Source: Pseudomonadota bacterium (lineage in GTDB: Bacteria; Pseudomonadota; Gammaproteobacteria; Steroidobacterales; Steroidobacteraceae). From it: a stretch of 45,565 bases of DNA. Every line of letters starts with the position of its first letter. The first letter of the stretch is position 1. Positions 39,063 to 45,565 of the stretch are shown here, one piece after another. A program made the position numbers and the translations under genes. The notes under the pieces were generated by a model, which was not told the origin of the DNA, did no database searches, and saw only the letters and a program-made list of their open reading frames with translations. The stretch covers positions 1 to 45,565 of the forward strand of contig CAUJIK010000093.1 in NCBI GenBank assembly GCA_963205255.1, written 5' to 3'.

Positions 39063-39721
39063 CACGGAGCGTCGGCCCGCCGGATGAAGCGGTACCAGGG
39101 ATCGGCCGCATCGCCGTAGACCACGACGCCGGCGGCATCGCGGTGCAGGTCGAAGATGGAGATGCCATTGCGGTCCAGCTCCATGCGCTGCTCCGCGCGC
39201 AACGTCTCGCCCGTGCCGCGCGCGGCGACACGACATTCCTGCGCATCATTGACCGCGACGAAACCGCTGCTGGTGCGTGTCCACACCAGATCGCAGCCGG
39301 CGCGCGCGCGCAGGTCGGTGGGCAGCAGGCCGCGGAACAGGTCGCGGCGCAGATGACCGTCGCGCCAGCGCGCCGGCTCGGCGAAATCCAGCTGCACCAT
39401 CACCGGCTCCTCGCCCTTTGCCGGCGCAGCAACCACATACACCCGCTGCGCCAGCACGCGGCGCGCATCATCGGCCGCGATCTCCTGCACATAGAACACA
39501 TGGTCGCCGATCAGCGGGGCCTGCACCGGCGCCACCATCAGCAGCAGCGCCGTGCGTTCACCGGCGCTCGCGCGGGACTGGGCGAGGTTGTCGTAGCTGC
39601 CGGGCAGCAGCGCCACCAGGTCCGCCACCACCAGATCGGCCTTCTCCTGCTGGCTGGCGCAGGCCGCCAGCAGCAGACCCGCGAACACGGCAACCAGGCC
39701 GCGCAACCGGCGCTCAACCAT
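39059..39721 (-). CDS. CpcT/CpeT-like lipoprotein
   Basis: 220 residues. Lipobox LLAAC (Cys near 21) gives a lipoprotein. The body shows LLPGSYDNLAQS near residue 40, the GSYDN motif that marks the CpcT/CpeT family, which in cyanobacteria attaches bilins to phycobiliproteins; non-phototrophic homologues have unknown roles. Later VWTRTSSGFVA and GTGETLRAEQRMELD also fit. It is coupled on both sides: its start overlaps the ATP-grasp gene by 8 bases and its stop overlaps the lptF GTG. Family call moderately sure, function open. Confidence 0.75.
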   Translation of the reverse strand: MVERRLRGLVAVFAGLLLAACASQQEKADLVVADLVALLPGSYDNLAQSRASAGERTALLLMVAPVQAPLIGDHVFYVQEIAADDARRVLAQRVYVVAAPAKGEEPVMVQLDFAEPARWRDGHLRRDLFRGLLPTDLRARAGCDLVWTRTSSGFVAVNDAQECRVAARGTGETLRAEQRMELDRNGISIFDLHRDAAGVVVYGDAADPWYRFIRRADAPW

Positions 39722-40766
39722 AAAGCACCCGCCATTGTGGCCGGTATTGCAGGCCGAGCTTCACGATGCTGTCCAGCAGCTGCGGATAGCTGCGATTCAC
39801 CGCGGCCGCCGAGCGTGCGAAATCCTCCGACTGCGCCAGATGCGGGTTCGCATTGGCTTCGAGCACGAACACCGTGCCATCGGCGCGCATGCGGAAATCC
39901 ATGCGCGCGTAGCCCGTCAGACCCAGCGCGCGGAACACGCGCCGCGACAGGCGGTCCAGCTGCTGCTCGGCGCCGGGCGGCAGGTCCTGCGCCGGGCTGC
40001 TGGAGATGCCGTAGCGCTCGCGATACTTGGTGTCCCACTTCACCTTGCGGGTGGCGATCGGCGCCTGCCCTCCGGGCATGGAGCCGAAGCCCAGCTCCCA
40101 CACCGGCAGGCGTGTGACGCGATCATTGCCCAGCATGCCCACATACAGCTCACGGCCCTCGATGTATTCCTCCACCAGCACATCGGACTTGTTCTGCTCG
40201 AACACGAACTCGATGCGCTCGCGCAATTTCGCCGCATCCTCCACCACCGACGCCTGCGCGATGCCCAGCGACGCATCGTCGGTGGTCGACTTCACGAACA
40301 GCGGAAAACGCAGACGCTTGGGCAACTGCAGCCGCTGGCGGCGGCTGAACACCGCGAACTGGGGCGTGGAGATGCGATGGAAGGCGAACACCTGCTTGCA
40401 CAGCGCCTTGTCGCGCGACAGCAGCAGGCCGCGCGGATTGCAGCCGGTGTAGGGCTGGCGCAGCATCTCGAGGAAGGCGATCACGTGCTGGTCGTAGCTG
40501 ACGATGCCGTCGAATTCCTCCAGCAGGTTGAAGACGATGTCCGGCTGCCAGTCGGCGATGGCGCTGCGCAGTTCGCCGAGGCTGTCGAGCACGCCGAGCA
40601 CGCGCACCTCATGCCCCGAGGCGCGCAGTGTGGTGATCACATCGTATTCGGTGCGCCACTCCTCGATGGACTTGAGGTCCTGCCCTTCCAGCGAGTCGGG
40701 CGGCATCAGCGAGGGATGCAGCACCACCAGCACCCGCGACCGCTTCATCTTGCGCAATGCACTCAT
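39714..40766 (-). CDS. D-Ala-D-Ala-ligase-like ATP-grasp protein
   Basis: 350 residues from the ATG at 40766, which overlaps the metallopeptidase stop by one base (TGATG). It joins a carboxylate to an amine with ATP, by family. Visible: pre-ATP-grasp region with DIVFNLLEEFDG, a Ddl-like YTGCNPRGLLLSRDKALCK, VEEYIEGRELYVG, GYARMDFRM and the metal-binding VLEANANPHLA near residue 305. It is not the housekeeping Ddl by neighbours or by its C-terminus; substrate unknown. A second ATG at residue 7 is possible. The pairing with a zinc metallopeptidase suggests synthesis and trimming of a peptide, which is inference. Confidence 0.85.
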   Translation of the reverse strand: MSALRKMKRSRVLVVLHPSLMPPDSLEGQDLKSIEEWRTEYDVITTLRASGHEVRVLGVLDSLGELRSAIADWQPDIVFNLLEEFDGIVSYDQHVIAFLEMLRQPYTGCNPRGLLLSRDKALCKQVFAFHRISTPQFAVFSRRQRLQLPKRLRFPLFVKSTTDDASLGIAQASVVEDAAKLRERIEFVFEQNKSDVLVEEYIEGRELYVGMLGNDRVTRLPVWELGFGSMPGGQAPIATRKVKWDTKYRERYGISSSPAQDLPPGAEQQLDRLSRRVFRALGLTGYARMDFRMRADGTVFVLEANANPHLAQSEDFARSAAAVNRSYPQLLDSIVKLGLQYRPQWRVLYG

Positions 40767-41785
40767 CAAAGACTCATCTGCGGGCTTTTCCCCTGCTCAT
40801 AACTGCGCACCAGACTGGCGAGCAGGCGGCGCGCGCGCGGCAGCGTCTGGCGCTGCGGCTTGCGCAGCACCAGACCCAGCGCCTCGGCCCGTCCGATGGC
40901 CATGCGCAGCATCTGGTGGGCCGCGTAACGGTCGCTGCCGGTGGTCCTGGCAACCGAATCCACCAGCTGCGGCTTGCAGGCACGCAGCCAGCTGCTTGCC
41001 GGCGGCAGACGATGATGCTTGGGCCTCGCCGTGAACACGCGCTGCAGCAGGTTGTCGGCCAGACAACGCCGCGGATAGCCGCGCCGCGCGAGCTTCTCGG
41101 CATAGTGCTCGGCCAGCGTGCGGCGGTTCTCGTCCAGCGGCTCGACGAAACGGCGGCTGCGCACGCGCGCGGTGGTGGTGCGCACCTCCTCCATGAACTC
41201 TTCCATCAGCTGCAGCTTGCGGCGCGCCGGCCACTCGGCATAGCTGCGCCGCCAGTCCGAATTGGGCTTGAGCCAGACGGCGAAGGTCTCGGCGAAATCC
41301 TCGGTGGGATGCGCCTGCGCATACCACTCGCCCAGGTGCCGCACATAGCGGCGGCTGCCGGGGCGTGCCTTGTACCGGTCGGGATAGGGCAGCGATGCGG
41401 GGCCGAACACTTCGCGCCAGCGCGCGCGGCGCCGCAGCCGCCAGGCCGTGTCGATGGCGTGTCCGGCTTCGTGGCGCAGGATGCGCATCATCCAGTTGCT
41501 GTTGCCGCCCTCCACCTGCCGCATCATCTGGCGCTCCAGCCGCATCAGTCGCGGATGCGCCAGATAGAACGGCACCGCGATGCCCGGCGTGCCATCCGGC
41601 GAGAACCATTCCTCGGCCAGCCACATGTGCGGACGGAAGGTGATGCCGCGACGCTCGAGCTCGTGATAGAGCTTCTTCTTGAGCCGCCGCTCGAGTTTCG
41701 AGCCGGCAAAGCGCAGCTTCAGATCGCAGAAGCGCATCTGCAGCAGCTCGGCATCGCTCGCGCGGGTCCAGGTCGGGCGGGGCAT
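40766..41785 (-). CDS. Putative zinc-binding metallopeptidase
   Basis: 339 residues, no signal peptide, strongly basic. The zinc motif HEAGH is at 105-109 in MMRILRHEAGHAIDTAWRL, and a third ligand candidate lies in HPTEDFAETFAVWL (Glu162/Glu166), which resembles zincins of the putative zinc-binding metallopeptidase group. The N-terminal WLAEEWFSPDGTPGIAVPFYLAHPRL and the C-terminal basic helical tail (from about 240) have no function I can name. It starts 9 bases after the phosphatase/glycohydrolase stop and is coupled to the ATP-grasp gene. Confidence 0.82.
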   Translation of the reverse strand: MPRPTWTRASDAELLQMRFCDLKLRFAGSKLERRLKKKLYHELERRGITFRPHMWLAEEWFSPDGTPGIAVPFYLAHPRLMRLERQMMRQVEGGNSNWMMRILRHEAGHAIDTAWRLRRRARWREVFGPASLPYPDRYKARPGSRRYVRHLGEWYAQAHPTEDFAETFAVWLKPNSDWRRSYAEWPARRKLQLMEEFMEEVRTTTARVRSRRFVEPLDENRRTLAEHYAEKLARRGYPRRCLADNLLQRVFTARPKHHRLPPASSWLRACKPQLVDSVARTTGSDRYAAHQMLRMAIGRAEALGLVLRKPQRQTLPRARRLLASLVRSYEQGKSPQMSL

Positions 41786-41794
41786 CGGCTGACT

Positions 41795-43192
41795 TTAAGG
41801 AACCTTCGCGCCGCTTGCACGGGTACGAGCATGCAACCCGGCGGCCAGCTCCTCGATCTGCTCCCTCCCCTGAAGCCGTTCCAGCAGGGCGGCGGGCAGA
41901 CCGGGCGCGCCATGCCAGGCCCCGGTCAGCGCCCCGTAGGTGGCAAGCGTCGCATCGGACTCCGCGCCAGGCAGATCCCGCAGGCGCTCGAAGCCCGCCA
42001 GGACGTCGGCGCGGACGAAGCTGCGGGTCGCGCGGTCCAGCACGGTCAGGATCGGCGGCAATCCGGGCCGCCGCCCTCCCGGCGGAGCCGCCCAGCCCGC
42101 GGCCACCTGCAACACCTCATCCTTCAGCGGCAGGCCCGTATGGGCCGCTGCGGCGATCACCGCGGGCTTGTCCTCACCGGCCAGCGCCCGCCCCAGCATG
42201 GCCGCGAACAGCCGGCAGCAGTCCACCACCAGCGGCGCCTGGTGCGTGACGCGCGCCATGTCGGCCGCGAGCCCGCTGGCAACCCCCGCATCCGCGGCCG
42301 CGAACAATGCCGCCGCGGCCGAGCGCGCCAGCGGCGCGGCGTCGACGACCGAAGGATCGAGGCTGCCCTGGAAGCGCGCGTGGCTGCGCAGCGCGCGCAG
42401 CAGGGCATTGCGGACCGACGGCCTCAGGGTCGCCGCCGGATCGGCCCCGGCCGCGGCCGGATCGCGCTGCCACCGGAGATAGCGCTCGACCTGGTCCCGG
42501 GCGTCGAAACCATCCCGGGCCAGCAGGCTGTCGGCCGCGCACAGGGTCATGGCGGTATCGTCGCCCCAGCGCAGCGGCGCGTCCTGGTCCTGCCCCGCGC
42601 TGGCGAGCGCGTCGCCCAGCGCCATTCCCAGCAGGCAGCCGCGATAGCGCTCCAGCAATGCCGCGGCATCCACTTCCCCGACACCGCCAGCCTGTCCACG
42701 GCTCCAGCGCTGCACATAAAGATACTGCTCATCGGTCTCGGGCACGCTGGGCCAGGATGCCGAACGCGCATTCTGCCGCCAGAGCCGGTTCAGCTCGTCG
42801 AGCGCGGCATCCGCATCGGCGCCCTGTTCGCGCAACCAGCAGCCGATGGTCATGCCGGTGCGGCCGATGCCGGCACGGCAGTGCACATAGATGCCGCCGT
42901 CCGCGCCATGCGCGGCGGCCAGCGCGACGAGGATTTCCTGCATGCGCTGGGCGCTGCGCGGCACCGAGTGGTCGGGAATCGGGAAATTCAGATAGCCGGC
43001 ATCCGGCGGCAACAGCGGCTGGTAGGGCCGCAGTTCGCCGGGTTCGGTGAGGTCGAAGAAATGGCGGATGCCGGCCTCGTGCAGCAGCTTCAGCCGCTTG
43101 CAAGTCGCCGCCTCGCTCTCGCCCCCGGGATATTCACCTGCCAACAGCTTGCCGGGCTCCACCCAGTAGCTGTTCGGAATCGGTCTGTTCAT
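41795..43192 (-). CDS. Dual-specificity phosphatase / ADP-ribosylglycohydrolase fusion
   Basis: 465 residues in two domains. Residues 1-165 are a protein-tyrosine/dual-specificity phosphatase: the loop is [10 protein letters not shown] (Cys105, Arg111), with a candidate general acid Asp74 in PIPDHSVP. Residues 180-450 are an ADP-ribosylglycohydrolase (ARH/DraG) domain: [20 protein letters not shown], then WGDDTAMTL (Asp211, Asp212) where the family has TDDT, and [17 protein letters not shown] where the family has GGDADTNA. The first Asp of that late metal motif is Glu411 here and the Thr is Ala414, so metal binding or rate may be altered. ATG at 43192 overlaps the ttcA stop (ATGA). Probable roles: removing phosphate and ADP-ribose from a shared target, or a nucleotide substrate; inference. 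Confidence 0.87.
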   Translation of the reverse strand: MNRPIPNSYWVEPGKLLAGEYPGGESEAATCKRLKLLHEAGIRHFFDLTEPGELRPYQPLLPPDAGYLNFPIPDHSVPRSAQRMQEILVALAAAHGADGGIYVHCRAGIGRTGMTIGCWLREQGADADAALDELNRLWRQNARSASWPSVPETDEQYLYVQRWSRGQAGGVGEVDAAALLERYRGCLLGMALGDALASAGQDQDAPLRWGDDTAMTLCAADSLLARDGFDARDQVERYLRWQRDPAAAGADPAATLRPSVRNALLRALRSHARFQGSLDPSVVDAAPLARSAAAALFAAADAGVASGLAADMARVTHQAPLVVDCCRLFAAMLGRALAGEDKPAVIAAAAHTGLPLKDEVLQVAAGWAAPPGGRRPGLPPILTVLDRATRSFVRADVLAGFERLRDLPGAESDATLATYGALTGAWHGAPGLPAALLERLQGREQIEELAAGLHARTRASGAKVP

Positions 43193-44001
43193 TGCGGCGG
43201 CGCCGCCGCCAGATTCCCGAAATCGAACAGTCGGGTGTCGGCCAGATGCGCCGGCTCCACATTGCGCAGCGCGGTGAACAGCGATTCGGTGCGCCCCGGA
43301 TGCTCCACCTCCCACTGCGCCAGCATGCGCTTCACGGCCGCGCGCTGCAGGTTGTCCTGCGAGCCGCACAGGTTGCAGGGGATGATCGGAAACTCGCGCG
43401 CGCTGGCGTAGCGCGCGATGTCGCGCTCGGCCACGTAGGCCAGCGGCCGGATCACGATGTGGCGGCCATCCTCGGAGCGCAGCTTCGGCGCCATCGCCTT
43501 GAGCTTGCCGCCGAAGAACATGTTGAGGAACAGCGTCGAGACGATGTCGTCGCGATGGTGACCCAATGCCACCTTGGTGATGCCGTTCTCCGCCGCATAG
43601 CGGTACAGCGCGCCGCGCCGCATGCGCGAGCACAGGCTGCACATCGTGCCGCCCTCCGGAATCACCCGTTTCACGACGCTGTAGGTGTCCTGCTCGATGA
43701 TGTGAAACGGCACTCCGACCGATCGCAGATAGTCCGGCAGCACATGCTCAGGGAACCCCGGCTGCTTCTGGTCCAGGTTCACCGCCACCAGCGAGAAATC
43801 CACCGGCGCGCTGCGCTGCAGGGACATGAGCATGTCCAGCAGCGTGTAGGAATCCTTGCCGCCGGAGAGGCACACCATCACGCGATCGCCCTCGCTGATC
43901 ATCGAGTAATCCTCGATGGCCTTGCCAGTGAGCCCGCGGATGTGGGCGGCGAGACGGCGCTTGGTGGCCGAAAGAGGGATCTGCTGCGGCACGGCGCTCA
44001 A
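43189..44001 (-). CDS. ttcA: tRNA 2-thiocytidine synthetase TtcA
   Basis: Iron-sulfur PP-loop enzyme that thiolates C32 of some tRNAs. 270 residues, shorter than E. coli (311) only at the C-terminus. PP-loop [13 protein letters not shown] near residue 46; Cys pair in [12 protein letters not shown] and third cluster ligand in [34 protein letters not shown] is family-specific. The start is a TTG at 44001 whose last bases form the TGA stop of the carboxypeptidase gene; a GTG at 43992 is the alternative. Confidence 0.95.
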   Translation of the reverse strand: MSAVPQQIPLSATKRRLAAHIRGLTGKAIEDYSMISEGDRVMVCLSGGKDSYTLLDMLMSLQRSAPVDFSLVAVNLDQKQPGFPEHVLPDYLRSVGVPFHIIEQDTYSVVKRVIPEGGTMCSLCSRMRRGALYRYAAENGITKVALGHHRDDIVSTLFLNMFFGGKLKAMAPKLRSEDGRHIVIRPLAYVAERDIARYASAREFPIIPCNLCGSQDNLQRAAVKRMLAQWEVEHPGRTESLFTALRNVEPAHLADTRLFDFGNLAAAPPQ

Positions 44002-45503
44002 GGTGTGGCCTCCACGTACTTGGTTTCCAGATGACGCAGCATCGCTGCGGCGGTCAGCGGCTTGCCGGTAGCCGCCTTCACCAGATCCTTCAGCGGCAGC
44101 CGCGCGCCCTGCCCATGCACATGCGTGGCAAGCCAGCCGGCAAGGCCACTGAAGTCACCGCGCGCGATCTGCTCGTCCAGATCCGGCGCCTGCGCGCGCA
44201 GCGAATCGAACAGCTGCGCCGCGATCGCCGCGCCGATCACGTAGGAAGGGAAATAGCCGAAGGAGCCATTGGCCCAGTGGACATCCTGCAGGCAGCCGCG
44301 CGCATCATCCGGCGGCCGCACTTCCAGGCGATCGGCCATGCCCTGGTTCCAGGCTTCGGGCAGGTCGCGCACCGCCAGGCGGCCATCCATGAGATCCCTT
44401 TCGATGGAATAGCGCAGCATCACATGCAGCGGATAGGTGAGTTCATCCGCATCCACGCGGATCATGCTGCGCTCCACGCGCGTGAGGCGCCGGTAGAGAT
44501 TGTCCACCTCCCACTCCGGGCCGCTGACGCCGAAGTGCTTCTCCAGCAGCGGCTTGAGCCAGGTGAGGAAGGCGCGGCTGCGACACAGCAGCATCTCGAA
44601 CAGCAGCGACTGGCTTTCTTCCAGCGCAATGCCACGATCACGCCCCACCGGCTGCGTGCGCCACGGCGCCGGCACGCCCAGGTCGTAGAGCGCGTGGCCG
44701 GTCTCGTGCACGGCGGCCAGCAGCCCGGTGAAAGGATCGGCGCCATCCAGCCGCGTGGTGACGCGGATGTCGCCCGGCACGCCTTCGGTAAAAGGATGCT
44801 CGCTCTCGTCCAGACGCCCACGATCGAAGGGAAAACCCAGCGCCTTCATTACCTCGGTGATGAGCTGGCGCTGCCGGCCCGGCGCGAAGCGGCCGACCAG
44901 CGGCAGCGGCGGTGTCTGCGCCTGGCGCTCGATGGCATCGCGGATCAGCGTCGGCAGCCGGCGCGACAGCAGCTTGAAAACCGCATCGATGTCGCTCGCC
45001 GACAGCGCGGGAGAGAATTCATCCACCAGCGCATCGTAGGGGGCAAGGCCCAGCGCCTGCCCCAGCAGCGCGGCCTTGTCGCGCACCAGGTGCAGCACCT
45101 CCTCCAGGTGCGGCGCGAACAGGGAGAAATCGTTGCGCTGCCGGGCCTCGGCCCAGCGCACCTCGGCCACCGAGGTGGCCACCGCCAGCCGCGATATCAA
45201 TGAGACGGGCGTCGCGATGGCGCGGTCGCGCTGCCGGCGCATGGCGCGCAGATTGGCCTTCTGCCAGTCATCCAGCGCGCCCTCGGAGGCCTGGGCGCGG
45301 TCGATGAGCCGGCTCACCTTGGGCGAGGTCAGCAGCTGGTGGTGCTCGATGCCGATGGCGGCAAGCTGCTCGCCGCGCACATCAGCGCTGCCGCGGGGCA
45401 TCATCACCGCCGCATCCCAGCGCAACAGCGACAATGCCCCGTTGAAGGCATGCAGGCGCTGCCACTCCTGTTCGAGCTGCTTGTACGGCGGGGACGCGGA
45501 CAT
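43998..45503 (-). CDS. M32 family metallocarboxypeptidase
   Basis: Cytosolic zinc/cobalt carboxypeptidase of the Taq type, 501 residues, the usual length. The zinc motif is [14 protein letters not shown] (near residue 265), followed by the family's [21 protein letters not shown], which supplies the third ligand, and [36 protein letters not shown] near residue 405 is also conserved. First gene of the seven-gene chain ending at lptF. A -10-like GATAAT lies 7 bases before the ATG, with no Shine-Dalgarno. Confidence 0.95.
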   Translation of the reverse strand: MSASPPYKQLEQEWQRLHAFNGALSLLRWDAAVMMPRGSADVRGEQLAAIGIEHHQLLTSPKVSRLIDRAQASEGALDDWQKANLRAMRRQRDRAIATPVSLISRLAVATSVAEVRWAEARQRNDFSLFAPHLEEVLHLVRDKAALLGQALGLAPYDALVDEFSPALSASDIDAVFKLLSRRLPTLIRDAIERQAQTPPLPLVGRFAPGRQRQLITEVMKALGFPFDRGRLDESEHPFTEGVPGDIRVTTRLDGADPFTGLLAAVHETGHALYDLGVPAPWRTQPVGRDRGIALEESQSLLFEMLLCRSRAFLTWLKPLLEKHFGVSGPEWEVDNLYRRLTRVERSMIRVDADELTYPLHVMLRYSIERDLMDGRLAVRDLPEAWNQGMADRLEVRPPDDARGCLQDVHWANGSFGYFPSYVIGAAIAAQLFDSLRAQAPDLDEQIARGDFSGLAGWLATHVHGQGARLPLKDLVKAATGKPLTAAAMLRHLETKYVEATP

Positions 45504-45510
45504 GGCCGCA

Positions 45511-45516
45511 ATTATC
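45511..45516 (-). promoter_or_regulatory. Candidate -10 hexamer of the M32-to-lptF operon
   Basis: GATAAT (five of six consensus bases) on the minus strand, 7 bases before the ATG at 45503. The short A/T-rich patch is unusual here. It would drive a leaderless seven-gene transcript. Confidence 0.4.
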
Positions 45517-45532
45517 GCAGCCCGTCCGGCCT

Positions 45533-45565
45533 TTAGTGGTCCAGTTCCTGCAGCAGGCGGTCCAG
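45533..45565 (-). CDS. C-terminal end of an unidentified upstream gene
   Basis: The last ten codons and TAA of a minus-strand frame that enters from beyond the window: LDRLLQELDH. Too short to identify. Its stop is 29 bases before the M32 ATG, so it could belong to the same transcription unit. Confidence 0.35.
   Translation of the reverse strand: MDRLLQELDH

Noticed and set aside
40757..43411. An open plus-strand frame of 884 codons antisense to the ATP-grasp, metallopeptidase and phosphatase-fusion genes
   Set aside because: It mirrors real minus-strand genes with full domain motifs; its translation is Arg/Ala/Gln/His-rich with no recognisable domain. Such frames are expected opposite GC-rich genes.

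Overview
The window is a GC-rich, gene-dense piece of bacterial chromosome: one incomplete gene at each end, about 41 complete protein genes between them, hardly any intergenic space, and no rRNA, tRNA, CRISPR array, transposase or integrase that I can see. Gene content points to a gammaproteobacterium: PlsB rather than only PlsX/Y, GreB, TtcA, LptF, ArfB, YrfG- and YciV-type enzymes, and the divergent rhlB / trxA-rho arrangement known from enterobacteria and xanthomonads. Homospermidine synthase, exported amidohydrolase and S9 peptidase genes and the very high GC suggest a soil or aquatic lineage such as Xanthomonadales/Nevskiales/Steroidobacter relatives; that placement is inference.

Layout. 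1-2784 (+): end of purine synthesis, purH (5' end outside the window) and purD. 2807-5902 (-): an exported protein of unknown function, an exported metal-dependent amidohydrolase and a rhomboid protease. 5964-8957 (+): alpha/beta hydrolase, GNAT acetyltransferase, exported cupin and membrane-anchored HDOD protein. 8958-11713 (-): outer-membrane barrel protein, then trxA-rho; divergent rhlB at 11952 (+). 13396-14930: divergent yrfG and PHP phosphoesterase, the latter heading a run through a DUF465 protein, an MscS channel, ArfB and GlpD to 18402. 18355-24247 (-): plsB, a small esterase, an orphan contractile-tail sheath protein, a 49-residue ORF and a LysM/L,D-transpeptidase lipoprotein. 24320-26352 (-): TPM, YgcG and LemA trio, divergent from greB. 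26948-31891: homospermidine synthase and GST on one strand, SseA and arginine decarboxylase on the other. 31940-38014: exported methyltransferase-like lipoprotein, UvrD-like helicase (-), NUDIX hydrolase, a small unknown protein and an S9 peptidase. 37956-45503 (-): a tight seven-gene chain of M32 carboxypeptidase, ttcA, a dual-specificity phosphatase/ADP-ribosylglycohydrolase fusion, a zinc metallopeptidase, a D-Ala-D-Ala-ligase-like ATP-grasp enzyme, a CpcT/CpeT-like lipoprotein and lptF.

How the genes connect. GlpD and PlsB compete for glycerol 3-phosphate and are convergent with overlapping 3' ends. SpeA and homospermidine synthase mark a polyamine route. Rho, thioredoxin and RhlB form a conserved RNA-metabolism block. 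LDT, LemA/YgcG, LptF and the ATP-grasp/metallopeptidase pair give the window an envelope theme.

The best candidate for something undescribed is the sheath gene. It is a full-length phage/T6SS-type tail sheath homologue without tube, baseplate, spike or ATPase genes, sitting inside a housekeeping-looking operon between a cell-wall transpeptidase and a small esterase and preceded by a micro-ORF. Second is the phosphatase/ADP-ribosylglycohydrolase fusion with altered metal-site residues. A third, genome-scale signal is that many starts have a -10-like hexamer 6-10 bases upstream and no ribosome binding site, which suggests widespread leaderless mRNAs.
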